Part shown: positions 30,672 through 38,647 of the stretch, one piece after another
Layout of the letters: each line of letters starts with the position of its first letter
How positions within the stretch are numbered: the stretch's first letter is position 1
From: Actinomycetes bacterium
GTDB taxonomy: Bacteria; Actinomycetota; Actinomycetes; Actinomycetales; Cellulomonadaceae
NCBI GenBank assembly: GCA_023432565.1
Contig: JAEYUL010000210.1
Coordinates: 1 to 47,859, forward strand
DNA length: 47,859 nucleotides
Direction: 5' to 3'
The notes under the pieces: model-generated
Databases searched by the model: none
What the model saw: the letters and a program-made list of their open reading frames with translations, nothing else
What the model was told of the DNA's origin: nothing
Made by a program: the position numbers and the translations under genes

Positions 30672-31600
30672 GGAGCAGCTCGAGTGTCCGGTGCGGCTCG
30701 AGCGTCCGGAGCCGCGTCGTCGAGGTAGACCGTGAGCTCGGGCGCGTCGCCTCGCGCCCCCGTCTGCGCCGAGCCGGCTCGCAGCGACTCGATCGGCGTC
30801 GCGCGCTGCGAGGTGTCACCACGCGCGGGCTCGAGCGTGGCACCGAGGTCGCGTGCTGACGGCCTCGAGCACTGGACGAGGACGCCGTAGCCGCGCGCCG
30901 CGACGGCCTGCGCGACCGACCACCACGCGGCGGGCTCGCCGCCGTGCCGGTCCGGCAGGCTCATCACGACGAACCGCACCCGACGACGCTCGAGCGCGAG
31001 CGAGGTGAGCAGGACCGTGCGCACGATCCCGGGCAGCTCGTCCATGCGCACGTCGGCGTACGCCAGGAGCTCGTTGTCCTCGAGCCACCGCCGCACGTGC
31101 GACGGGCCCGAGCGCCGGTGCGCCAGGGCCAGCCCCTCGCCGGCGACGGTCGCGACCAGCAGGGTGTCGTCGGGCGCGGACACCCCCGGCAGGTCGACCA
31201 CCGCGGAGGTCGTGCGCAGCACGTCGCGCGCGTCCGTCGTCGAACCGTCAGGTCCGGTCAGCTCGACGCTGCCGCTGAAGGGCGCCAGACGCCCGGTCGC
31301 GACGAGCGCGAGCGCGGTGTGCCCCTGCCCCGGCTCACCGGCGACCAGCACGCACTCCCCCGTCGAGAGCCTCAGGTCGTCCAGGTCGAGCATCGGAGAG
31401 CGACGACCTTCGACGTGGACCTCGTGGACCGACAGCTCCAGCGGCCCGGACTCGGTGAACGTGGGGTCCGTCGGCGTGGCGTGCGACGCCGCGTGGGTCC
31501 GTGCACGTGGACGTCGGCCGGGGCCGGAGCCGGGCGACGTCGCGACCTCGTGCCCGGTGCGCCCGCCGACCTGCCGGCTGCCGGTCCTGGGCTCGCTCAC
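30668..31600 (-). CDS. degenerate ABC-type ATP-binding protein paired with YhgE/Pip
   Basis: A protein of about 310 residues with an ABC-like fold pattern but broken catalytic motifs. The P-loop reads GEPGQGHTALAL (Lys replaced by His), no LSGGQ signature is recognisable, the Walker B region reads VRFVVMSLPDRHGG without the catalytic Glu, and no H-loop is seen. Still, the order beta strand, P-loop, GSVELTG, late strand is that of exporter ATPases. It may bind nucleotide weakly or act only as a structural partner of the YhgE/Pip protein it overlaps. The start is uncertain: I use the GTG at 31600; an upstream GTG (31645) adds 15 Cys-rich residues. The first 60 residues are Arg/Thr/Pro-rich and unlikely to be folded. 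Confidence 0.7.
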   Translation of the reverse strand: MSEPRTGSRQVGGRTGHEVATSPGSGPGRRPRARTHAASHATPTDPTFTESGPLELSVHEVHVEGRRSPMLDLDDLRLSTGECVLVAGEPGQGHTALALVATGRLAPFSGSVELTGPDGSTTDARDVLRTTSAVVDLPGVSAPDDTLLVATVAGEGLALAHRRSGPSHVRRWLEDNELLAYADVRMDELPGIVRTVLLTSLALERRRVRFVVMSLPDRHGGEPAAWWSVAQAVAARGYGVLVQCSRPSARDLGATLEPARGDTSQRATPIESLRAGSAQTGARGDAPELTVYLDDAAPDARAAPDTRAAP

Positions 31601-31917
31601 GGCGCACTCACGGCACGGGCCCCGGCACGACGGGGGCGAGCACACCAGCGCGGGGGTCGAGTCGTGGCGTCCGGACCATCCTCGGCACCTCTCGAGCTAG
31701 CCGCGGTCCCCGGGGGGATGTGTCTCGATCGTCACCCGCGGCCTGCTCGGCGACAACTCGAGCGAGACGTCCTGCCCCGGGGCGGTCGGCGTGACGGGCC
31801 GCGTCACGGCGCTCGTCGCGCTCGCGAGGGCGGCGCCCGACTGTCCGCAACCTCGCCCGGGACCGATACTGGCCGGGTCCCGCCCGCGCAGGTCCCGCTC
31901 GCGCCCGAAGGAGCACG
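31601..31917. other. divergent intergenic region between ABC-like gene and putA
   Basis: 317 bases without a gene that I can support. A possible 36-codon minus-strand ORF (31697-31807) was considered and not accepted. Upstream of putA, GATACT at 31866-31871 might serve as a -10 box, with no clear -35. AAGGAG just before the putA ATG is its ribosome site. Confidence 0.4.
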
Positions 31918-34900
31918 ATGTCGGCCACGCCCACTCCCGCTCACCGCCCGGGCGCCGAGGCGGCCGCGTCGCCGGCCGCAGCCACGAGCGGGCAGGACGC
32001 GCGCGACCCCCAGCTCGCTCACGAGGCCGTCGCGCTCGTCGAACGCTGGCTTCGCGAGGCGCAGGCGCGGCCGGTCGATCGCTCCGCCGCCCGGCTCGCA
32101 GCCGCACTGCGGGACCCCGCAGGGCTGGAGTTCGTCGTGGGCTTCGTCGACGGCGTGGTCCGCCCGGCGGACGTGCACGTGGCTGCGGCCGCGATGCACG
32201 AGCTGGCGCGGCACTCCCCCACGTTCCTGCCGTGGGCCGTGCGCGGGCTCCTGCGGGCCGGGGGCGCGCTCGCACCGACGCTGCCGCACCTCGTCGTGCC
32301 GGCCGCGCGACGGGTGCTGCGCCGGCTCGTCTCGCACCTGCTGATCGACGCGACGGACCGGAAACTGGGCCGCTCGATCGCCCGTCTGCGCGCCGACGGC
32401 GTCCGCCTCAACGTCAACCTGCTGGGCGAGGCCGTCCTCGGCGAGCGAGAGGCCGCGCGGCGGCTCGCGGGCACGATGCGCCTGCTGGCGCGCGACGACG
32501 TCGACTACGTCTCCGTCAAGGTCTCTGCCGTCGTCGCGCCGCACAGCCCGTGGGCGCACGACGAGACCGTCGCACGCATCGTCGACACGCTCCGGCCGCT
32601 GTACCGGCTCGCGGCGGGGTCACCGAGGCGCGCGTTCGTGAACCTGGACATGGAGGAGTACAAGGACCTGGACGTCACGCTCGAGGTCTTCATGCGCCTG
32701 CTCGACGAACCCGAGCTGCTGGACCTCGAGTCCGGCATCGTCCTGCAGGCCTACCTGCCGGACGCCCTGGGTGCGATGCATCGGTTGCAGCGCTGGGCCG
32801 CAGCACGTCGCGCGCGCGGCGGCGCGCCCGTCAAGGTGCGGCTCGTCAAGGGCGCGAACCTGGCGATGGAGCACGTCGAGGCCGAGCTGCACGGCTGGCC
32901 GCTCGCGACGTGGCGGACCAAGCGCGAGTCGGACACGCACTACAAGCGTGTCCTGGACTTCGCGCTGCGGCCCGAGCACGCGGCGAACGTGCGCCTCGGG
33001 ATCGCCGGGCACAACCTGTTCGACGTCGCCTACGCGTGGCTGCTCGCCGGACGACGCGGGGTCCGCGACGCGGTCGAGCTCGAGATGCTCCTCGGCATGG
33101 CGCAGGCCCAGGCCGAGGTCGTGCGCCGCGACGTCGGCGGGCTGCTGCTCTACACGCCTGTCGTCGCGCCGCGCGAGTTCGACGTCGCGATCGCCTACCT
33201 CGTGCGCCGGCTCGAGGAGGGCGCCTCGAGCGAGAACTTCATGTCCGCGGTGTTCGAGCTCGACCACGACGCCCAGCTGTTCGCGCGCGAGCGTGATCGC
33301 TTCCTCGCCTCGGTCGCGGCCCTCGGCGACGCCGTGCCGGCGTGCCACCGCACGCCCGACCGGTACGCCGGCGTGGGTGCGCGCCCGGGCCCGGGCGTGT
33401 TCGTCAGCACCCCCGAGACCGACCCGTCGGTGCCGGAGAACCGCGCGTGGGTGCGCGACGTGCTCGCTCGCGTGCCGGGCTCGGCGCTGGGGACGGCGAC
33501 CGCCGCACGCTCCTGGCTGCACTCGGCCGCCGACGTCGACGAGCAGGTGGCCGGGGCGCGCGAGGCGGGAACCCGGTGGGCCGCGCTCACGTGCGACGAG
33601 CGGGCGCGCGTCCTGCACCGCGCCGGAGACGTGCTCGAGGCGCACCGCGGCGAGCTGCTCGAGGTCATGGCCGCCGAGACCGGCAAGACGGTCGAGCAGG
33701 GCGACCCGGAGGTCTGCGAGGCGGTGGACTTCGCGCACGACTACGCCGAGCTCGCACGGGACCTGGAGCACGTCGACGGCGCACGGTTCCGGCCGGCGCG
33801 CCTCACGCTCGTGACGCCCCCGTGGAACTTCCCGGTGGCGATCCCCGCGGGGTCGACCCTCGCCGCGCTGGCCACCGGCTCGGCCGTCCTGCTCAAGCCT
33901 GCGGGTCAGTCCCACCGGTGCGGCGCGGTGCTCGCCGACCTGCTGTGGGAGGCGGGCGTCCCGCGTGACGTCCTGCGGCTGGTCCAGGTGGACGAGTCGT
34001 CGCTCGGCCCCACGCTCGTGGCCCACGCGGGCGTCGACCGCGTGATCCTGACGGGCGCGTACGACACGGCCGCCCTGTTCCGCTCGCTGCGGCCCGACCT
34101 GCCGCTGCTCGCGGAGACGAGCGGCAAGAACGCGATCATCGTCACGCCGAGCGCCGACCTCGACCTCGCGGTCAAGGACGTCGTGGCCTCGGCGTTCGGG
34201 CACGCCGGCCAGAAGTGCTCCGCCGCGTCCCTCGTCGTGCTCGTCGGCTCCGTCGCCACGTCGCGCCGGTTCCGCGAACAGCTGCTCGACTGCGTGTCCT
34301 CGCTCGTCGTCGGCTACCCGGACGACCCGCGTGCACAGATGGGACCCGTGATCGAGCCGGCCGCCGGCAAGCTGCTGTCCGGCCTCACCGAGCTCGGGCC
34401 GGGCGAGCGGTGGGCGCTGGAGCCGCGTCCGCTGGACACGAGCGGCCGGCTCTGGAGCCCGGGAGTGCGGGTCGGGGTACGACGGGGAGCCCCGGCGCAC
34501 CTGACGGAGTACTTCGGGCCGGTGCTGTCCGTCATGACGGCCGAGTCCCTCGACGAGGCGATCGCGATCGCCGACGACGTCGAGTACGGCCTGACCGCCG
34601 GGCTGCACAGCCTCGACCCGGACGAGATCGAGACGTGGCTGGACCGCGTCCAGGCCGGCAACCTCTACGTCAACCGCGGCATCACCGGCGCGATCGTGCG
34701 TCGTCAGCCGTTCGGCGGCTGGAAGCGCTCGGCCGTCGGCCCCGGTGCCAAGGCCGGGGGGCCGAGCTACCTGGACGCGCTCGGCACGTGGGACACCGCG
34801 ACCGCGACGCAGGGCGCCGAGATCACCGAGGGACGCGTCCGGGCGATCGTGCGCGGCGCGTACGAGGACCTGGCCGCCGACGCGGCGGCGACGGTCGAGC

Positions 34901-35418
34901 GCGGCGCGCGCAGCGACGCGCTCGCGCTCGCGACGCGGTTCGCCGCACGCGACGTCACGGGCCTGGCGGCCGAGCGCGACGTGCTGCGTCACCTGCCCTA
35001 CCCCGAGCCGGTCCTGGTGCGTCTCGCGGCGGGCGGCCACGCCGCAGCGCTGGCGCGCGTCGTGTGCGCCGCCGCCGCCTGCGGAACGCGCGTCGTCGTC
35101 TCGACCGAGCACGTCCCACCCCGCGCCCTGAGGGCAGCGCTGCGCGCGGCGGCGCGGGACCTGCACGTCGAGGACGAGGACGCCTGGCTCACGCGCCTGG
35201 CCGCGCTCGACGGCGGACGGGTGCGTCTGGTGGGTGCGCGCGCGGCATCCACCGTGCCCGCGACGCGCGGGCGGCCCGACGTCGCCGTGTGGGACCACGC
35301 GGTGACCGAGTCGGGCCGGGTCGAGCTCATGCCGTTCCTGCGCGAGCAGTCGGTGAGCGTCACGGCTCACCGGTTCGGCACGCCGAACCACCTCACCGAC
35401 GGCGTGCTGGCGGGATGA
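31918..35418 (+). CDS. putA: bifunctional proline dehydrogenase / L-glutamate gamma-semialdehyde dehydrogenase
   Basis: A 1166-residue enzyme oxidising proline to glutamate in two steps. The N-terminal half is the FAD-dependent proline dehydrogenase barrel: VSVKVSAVVAPHSPW, FVNLDMEEYKDLD, VRLVKGANLAMEH and the YKRVLDFAL / GIAGHNLFDVAYA blocks. The second half is an aldehyde dehydrogenase with PPWNFPVAIPAGS, catalytic-site Glu733 (AETSGKNAI) and nucleophile Cys767 (GHAGQKCSA), then RQPFGGWKRSAVGPGAK. About 170 residues after the dehydrogenase form an extra C-terminal domain seen in long PutA types. No N-terminal ribbon-helix-helix DNA-binding domain is present, so it is not a self-regulating PutA. 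AAGGAG precedes the ATG. It converges on zapE with 4 bases between stops. Confidence 0.95.
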   Translation: MSATPTPAHRPGAEAAASPAAATSGQDARDPQLAHEAVALVERWLREAQARPVDRSAARLAAALRDPAGLEFVVGFVDGVVRPADVHVAAAAMHELARHSPTFLPWAVRGLLRAGGALAPTLPHLVVPAARRVLRRLVSHLLIDATDRKLGRSIARLRADGVRLNVNLLGEAVLGEREAARRLAGTMRLLARDDVDYVSVKVSAVVAPHSPWAHDETVARIVDTLRPLYRLAAGSPRRAFVNLDMEEYKDLDVTLEVFMRLLDEPELLDLESGIVLQAYLPDALGAMHRLQRWAAARRARGGAPVKVRLVKGANLAMEHVEAELHGWPLATWRTKRESDTHYKRVLDFALRPEHAANVRLGIAGHNLFDVAYAWLLAGRRGVRDAVELEMLLGMAQAQAEVVRRDVGGLLLYTPVVAPREFDVAIAYLVRRLEEGASSENFMSAVFELDHDAQLFARERDRFLASVAALGDAVPACHRTPDRYAGVGARPGPGVFVSTPETDPSVPENRAWVRDVLARVPGSALGTATAARSWLHSAADVDEQVAGAREAGTRWAALTCDERARVLHRAGDVLEAHRGELLEVMAAETGKTVEQGDPEVCEAVDFAHDYAELARDLEHVDGARFRPARLTLVTPPWNFPVAIPAGSTLAALATGSAVLLKPAGQSHRCGAVLADLLWEAGVPRDVLRLVQVDESSLGPTLVAHAGVDRVILTGAYDTAALFRSLRPDLPLLAETSGKNAIIVTPSADLDLAVKDVVASAFGHAGQKCSAASLVVLVGSVATSRRFREQLLDCVSSLVVGYPDDPRAQMGPVIEPAAGKLLSGLTELGPGERWALEPRPLDTSGRLWSPGVRVGVRRGAPAHLTEYFGPVLSVMTAESLDEAIAIADDVEYGLTAGLHSLDPDEIETWLDRVQAGNLYVNRGITGAIVRRQPFGGWKRSAVGPGAKAGGPSYLDALGTWDTATATQGAEITEGRVRAIVRGAYEDLAADAAATVERGARSDALALATRFAARDVTGLAAERDVLRHLPYPEPVLVRLAAGGHAAALARVVCAAAACGTRVVVSTEHVPPRALRAALRAAARDLHVEDEDAWLTRLAALDGGRVRLVGARAASTVPATRGRPDVAVWDHAVTESGRVELMPFLREQSVSVTAHRFGTPNHLTDGVLAG

Positions 35419-35422
35419 CCCG

Positions 35423-36550
35423 TCAGGCGCCCGCGGCGGGGCGTGCGGGCGTCCCGGCGGCCAGCGCGGCCCCCTCGGACGCGAGCGCGCCCAGGCGGGA
35501 CAGCGCGCGGTAGTACTTCTTGCGGTACCCACCCCGGAGCATCTCCGGTGAGAACAGCCCGTCGGTGCCGCCGCCGCCGAGCAGCACGGGAACGTCGCGG
35601 TCGTACAGCCGGTCGACGAGCACGACGAGTCGCAGCGCGACGTCCTGCTCGCGCACGCCACGCACACCCGTCAGCCCGACGAGCGCGACGCCGTCCAGCA
35701 GCGCCCCGTACTTCGAGGGGTGCACGGTCGCCAGGTGCGACACGAGCGCGCCGAAGTCGTCGAGCGCCGCGTCGGGCCGGCCCGCGACGGCGGCACGCAC
35801 CGCGTCGTCCGCGAGCGCCTCGCCGTGCTCCACGCTGCGGTGCCGGTAGTCCTCGCCGTCGATGCGCACCACCTCGAACCGCGCGGCCATGGCCTGGATC
35901 TCGCGCAGGAAGTCGTCGGCGGCGAACCGCCCCTCGCCCAGCGAGCCCGGCAGCGTGTTGGACGTCGCCGCGAGCACGACGTCACGGTCGGCGAGCTCGC
36001 GCAGCAGCCGGGACATCAGGACGGTGTCGCCGGGGTCGTCCAGCTCGAACTCGTCGATGCACACCAGGGCGTGCGCGGCGAGCGCGTCGACGGTCTGCCG
36101 GAAGCCCAGGGCGCCGACGAGGTTCGTGTACTCGACGAACGTGCCGAAGGCGACCCGCTCCCCCCGTGCGACCACGGCGTGCGCGAGCGCTGCGAGCAGG
36201 TGCGTCTTGCCGACGCCGAAGCCGCCGTCGAGGTAGACGGCGTCCGGCCGGGCTCGGCGTCGCCGCCACCAGGACGTGCCCTGGGGCGCTCCGACCGACT
36301 CGGCCGCGCGTCGCAGCCGCTCGACCGCGGCGGCCTGGCTGGGGTGTGCCGGGTCCGGCACGTACGACTCGAAGGAGGCGGTCGCGAAGTGGGGCGGAGC
36401 GACGAGCTCGGCGACGAGCCGGCCCGGCTCGACCACGGGCACGCGGGCCACGAGCGACAGCGGCGGGAGATCGGGCGCAAGGTCGGTCACGAGAGCCCAG
36501 GGTACGTCCGCGAGGTGGTCGGACAAGCGTCCACATGTCGTCGTGTCCAT
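35423..36550 (-). CDS. zapE: cell division protein ZapE (AFG1-like ATPase)
   Basis: A 375-residue AAA-type ATPase of the ZapE/AFG1 family. The P-loop is GGFGVGKTHLLAA and Walker B is LVCIDEFELDDPGDTVLMSRLL, followed by the sensor LAATSNTLPGSL and the family's RFAADDFLREIQAMAARFEVVRIDGEDYRHR block. In E. coli, ZapE associates with FtsZ at the constricting ring; in actinobacteria the role is less studied. An ATG at 36550 begins a plausible N-terminus (TTTCGRLSDHLADVPWALV); a GTG about 20 codons later is an alternative, and the frame stays open upstream only as shadow of the next promoter region. Divergent from the sulfate assimilation operon. Confidence 0.88.
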   Translation of the reverse strand: MDTTTCGRLSDHLADVPWALVTDLAPDLPPLSLVARVPVVEPGRLVAELVAPPHFATASFESYVPDPAHPSQAAAVERLRRAAESVGAPQGTSWWRRRRARPDAVYLDGGFGVGKTHLLAALAHAVVARGERVAFGTFVEYTNLVGALGFRQTVDALAAHALVCIDEFELDDPGDTVLMSRLLRELADRDVVLAATSNTLPGSLGEGRFAADDFLREIQAMAARFEVVRIDGEDYRHRSVEHGEALADDAVRAAVAGRPDAALDDFGALVSHLATVHPSKYGALLDGVALVGLTGVRGVREQDVALRLVVLVDRLYDRDVPVLLGGGGTDGLFSPEMLRGGYRKKYYRALSRLGALASEGAALAAGTPARPAAGA

Positions 36551-36593
36551 CTCACCATCCGGTCTGGGACTCCCGGTTCGGACATACCCGTGT

Positions 36594-36599
36594 GAATCT
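36594..36599 (+). promoter_or_regulatory. candidate -10 box GAATCT of leaderless leader-peptide transcript
   Basis: GAATCT ends 6 bases before the GTG at 36606, the spacing of leaderless actinobacterial promoters, and keeps the A at position 2 and T at position 6 of the consensus. No clear -35 element is seen. Confidence 0.35.
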
Positions 36600-36605
36600 C
36601 GACCC

Positions 36606-36704
36606 GTGACATCCACCGGGTTCGTGCGTGCGTGTCGGCCGTGTGCCGGCGCGGCAGCGCGTCCCCGCACGTCCATGTGCATGCGCTGTCTGCGGAGCAA
36701 CTGA
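36606..36704 (+). CDS. candidate cysteine-rich leader peptide upstream of sulfite reductase
   Basis: A 32-codon ORF in the 5' region of the sulfate assimilation operon. It contains four Cys codons in two close pairs (C-R-P-C at 10-13 and C-M-R-C at 25-28), far above the usual Cys content, and several neighbouring Arg codons. It ends 18 bases before a strong hairpin. Actinobacteria are known to use short Cys-rich upstream ORFs, often leaderless, as cysteine-responsive attenuators of sulfur assimilation genes, and this layout fits: slow translation at Cys codons during cysteine shortage would alter folding downstream. A shorter version could start at the internal ATG (36675). The assignment is an inference. 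Confidence 0.42.
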   Translation: MTSTGFVRACRPCAGAAARPRTSMCMRCLRSN

Positions 36705-36722
36705 CCCCGCCCACGTCCCCCA

Positions 36723-36746
36723 TCCGGGCGCGCGGTCGTGCCCGGA
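36723..36746 (+). promoter_or_regulatory. attenuator-like hairpin upstream of sulfite reductase gene
   Basis: TCCGGGC (36723-36729) pairs with GCCCGGA (36740-36746); three further inner pairs including one G-T extend the stem to 10 with loop CGGT. It lies between the leader ORF and the operon's first gene. There is no U-tract, so it may act by folding or by Rho-linked termination. Confidence 0.5.
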
Positions 36747-36827
36747 CGCAAGACCAGCGCTCCCGCTGCCTGTCTCGCTGCTCCTGGGTGCGGCCGAACG
36801 CCGTGAACGTCCTGGAGGTAGCGCCAC

Positions 36828-38486
36828 ATGGCGCAGACCCGGATCGCCCCACCCGCCCCGAAGCTCGAGGGCCAGTGGGCCTTCGACCAGCGTGAGCCCC
36901 TCAACGGCAACGAGGAGCTCAAGCAGGCCGACGACGGCCTGAACGTCCGGCACCGCATCGAGACCGTCTACGCGCTGCAGGGCTTCGACTCCATCCCGGG
37001 CGACGACCTGCGCGGCCGGATGCGCTGGTGGGGGCTCTACACGCAGCGGCGCCCCGGGATCGACGGCGGCAAGACTGCCACGCTCGACCCGCACGAGCTC
37101 GAGGACTCCTACTTCATGCTCCGCGTCCGGTGCGACGGCGGCCGGCTGACCCTCGCACAGCTGCGCACGGTGGCCGGGATCTCGCGCGAGTTCGGCCGGG
37201 ACACCGCCGACATCACGGACCGGCAGAACATCCAGCTGCACTGGATCCGGATCGAGGACGTGCCGGAGATCTGGCGCCGGCTCGAGCAGGTGGGCCTGAC
37301 CACGCAGGAGGCGTGCGGCGACGTCCCGCGCGTCATCGTCGGCTCACCGGTCGCGGGCGTCGCGGCCGACGAGATCATCGACGGCACGCCCGCGATCGAG
37401 GAGATCCACCGCCGCTACGTCGGCGACCCCGCGTTCTCCAACCTGCCGCGCAAGTGGAAGACCGCGATCAGCGGCTCGCCGCACCAGGACGTGGCGCACG
37501 AGATCAATGACGTCGCGTTCGTCGGCGTCGTCCACCCCGAGCTGGGACCCGGCTTCGACCTGTGGGTCGGCGGCGCGCTGTCGACGAACCCCATGCTCGG
37601 CAAGCGCCTCGGCGCGTTCGTCACGCTCGAGCAGGTCCCGGAGGTCTGGGTCGCGGTCACGTCGATCTTCCGCGACTACGGCTACCGGCGGTTGCGCACG
37701 CGCGCGCGCCTGAAGTTCCTGCTCGCGGACTGGGGCACCGAGCTGTTCCGCCAGGTCCTGCAGGACGAGTACCTGGGCTACGCCCTGCCCGACGGTCCTG
37801 AGCCGCCGCCGCCCCCCACCGGTCGCCGTGACCACGTGGGCGTGCACCCGCAGAAGGACGGGCGGTTCTACGTCGGGGCCGCCCCGACGGTCGGCCGGGT
37901 CTCCGGACCCGTCCTCGACGGCGTCGCCGACCTGGTCGAGGCGGCCGGCTCCGACCGGGTCCAGCTCACCAGCGAGCAGAAGCTCGTCGTCCTGGACGTG
38001 CCGGCCGATCGGGTCGACGCACTGGTCGACGGCCTCGAGGCTCTCGGGCTGCAGGTCCGCCACGCCTCGACGTTCCGCCGCGGCACCCTGGCGTGCACCG
38101 GCATCGAGTTCTGCAAGCTCGCGATCGTCGAGACCAAGGCGAGGGCGACCGCCCTGGTCGACGAGCTCGAGAAGCGCCTGCCGACGTTCGACCAGCCGAT
38201 CACGATCAACGTCAACGGGTGCCCGAACTCCTGCGCACGCATCCAGACGGCCGACATCGGCCTCAAGGGCGCGCTCGCGCAGGGCGAGGAGGGGTTCCAG
38301 GTGCACCTCGGGGGCGGCCTGGGCCTGTCCCTGGGGCTGGGCAAGACCCTGCGCGGGCTGCGCGTGCCCTCGTCCGAGCTGCCGGACTACGTCGAGCGCG
38401 TGACGCGCCGGTTCGACGAGCAGCGCCTCGAGGGCGAGCTGTTCGCGCAGTGGGTCCAGCGCGCGGCCGAGGAGGACCTGCGATGA
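36828..38486 (+). CDS. sir: ferredoxin-dependent assimilatory sulfite reductase
   Basis: A 552-residue siroheme and [4Fe-4S] enzyme reducing sulfite to sulfide with electrons from ferredoxin. Cluster ligands are Cys423 and Cys429 (ACTGIEFCKLA) and Cys465 and Cys469 (NGCPNSC). Siroheme-binding Arg-rich segments (DITDRQNIQLHWIR and SGSPHQDVAHEINDV) are present. The N-terminal WGLYTQRRPG Tyr and EACGDVPR Cys correspond to the Tyr-Cys pair of actinobacterial sulfite reductases, which separates them from nitrite reductases. GGAGGT lies 8 bases before the ATG. First gene of the operon, joined by ATGA to cysX. Alternative symbols used for homologues are nirA, sirA and cysI. Confidence 0.93.
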   Translation: MAQTRIAPPAPKLEGQWAFDQREPLNGNEELKQADDGLNVRHRIETVYALQGFDSIPGDDLRGRMRWWGLYTQRRPGIDGGKTATLDPHELEDSYFMLRVRCDGGRLTLAQLRTVAGISREFGRDTADITDRQNIQLHWIRIEDVPEIWRRLEQVGLTTQEACGDVPRVIVGSPVAGVAADEIIDGTPAIEEIHRRYVGDPAFSNLPRKWKTAISGSPHQDVAHEINDVAFVGVVHPELGPGFDLWVGGALSTNPMLGKRLGAFVTLEQVPEVWVAVTSIFRDYGYRRLRTRARLKFLLADWGTELFRQVLQDEYLGYALPDGPEPPPPPTGRRDHVGVHPQKDGRFYVGAAPTVGRVSGPVLDGVADLVEAAGSDRVQLTSEQKLVVLDVPADRVDALVDGLEALGLQVRHASTFRRGTLACTGIEFCKLAIVETKARATALVDELEKRLPTFDQPITINVNGCPNSCARIQTADIGLKGALAQGEEGFQVHLGGGLGLSLGLGKTLRGLRVPSSELPDYVERVTRRFDEQRLEGELFAQWVQRAAEEDLR

Positions 38487-38647
38487 GCACGTCCGAAGGG
38501 CGCGCCGTGCCGTACTACTGCCCGTTCTGCGCGAGCGAGGACCTGTGGCCCGCGGGTCAGACGCACGGCGAGTGGGAGTGCCGCACGTGCTCGCGCACCT
38601 TCGCGCTGCGCTTCGTCGGCCTGTCCGTCCCAGGAGGTGACCAGTGA
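38483..38647 (+). CDS. cysX: CysX-like small zinc-ribbon protein
   Basis: A 54-residue protein with two CxxC pairs (CPFCASEDLW and ECRTCSRTF) in zinc-ribbon arrangement, separated by an aromatic and acidic stretch. It sits between sulfite reductase and APS reductase, overlapping both by ATGA and GTGA. The same slot in corynebacterial cys operons is held by CysX, described as a small ferredoxin-like protein needed in sulfate assimilation; four Cys in two CxxC pairs would rather suit Zn or Fe in a rubredoxin-like site than a [4Fe-4S] ferredoxin. A role as electron carrier or assembly factor for the reductases is plausible but unproven. Confidence 0.75.
   Translation: MSTSEGRAVPYYCPFCASEDLWPAGQTHGEWECRTCSRTFALRFVGLSVPGGDQ

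Noticed and set aside
31697..31807. Possible 36-codon minus-strand gene upstream of the degenerate ABC gene
   Set aside because: No ribosome site and too short to judge; its C-terminus looks somewhat protein-like, but conservation data would be needed.
32620..35667. A 1015-codon open frame on the minus strand
   Set aside because: It is an antisense shadow of putA: composition is typical of reverse-frame high-GC translation, and the plus-strand frame has clear catalytic motifs.
36551..36827. Riboswitch (SAM type) ahead of the sulfite reductase
   Set aside because: I found one simple hairpin and a Cys-rich ORF but no multi-stem conserved core of a known SAM riboswitch.
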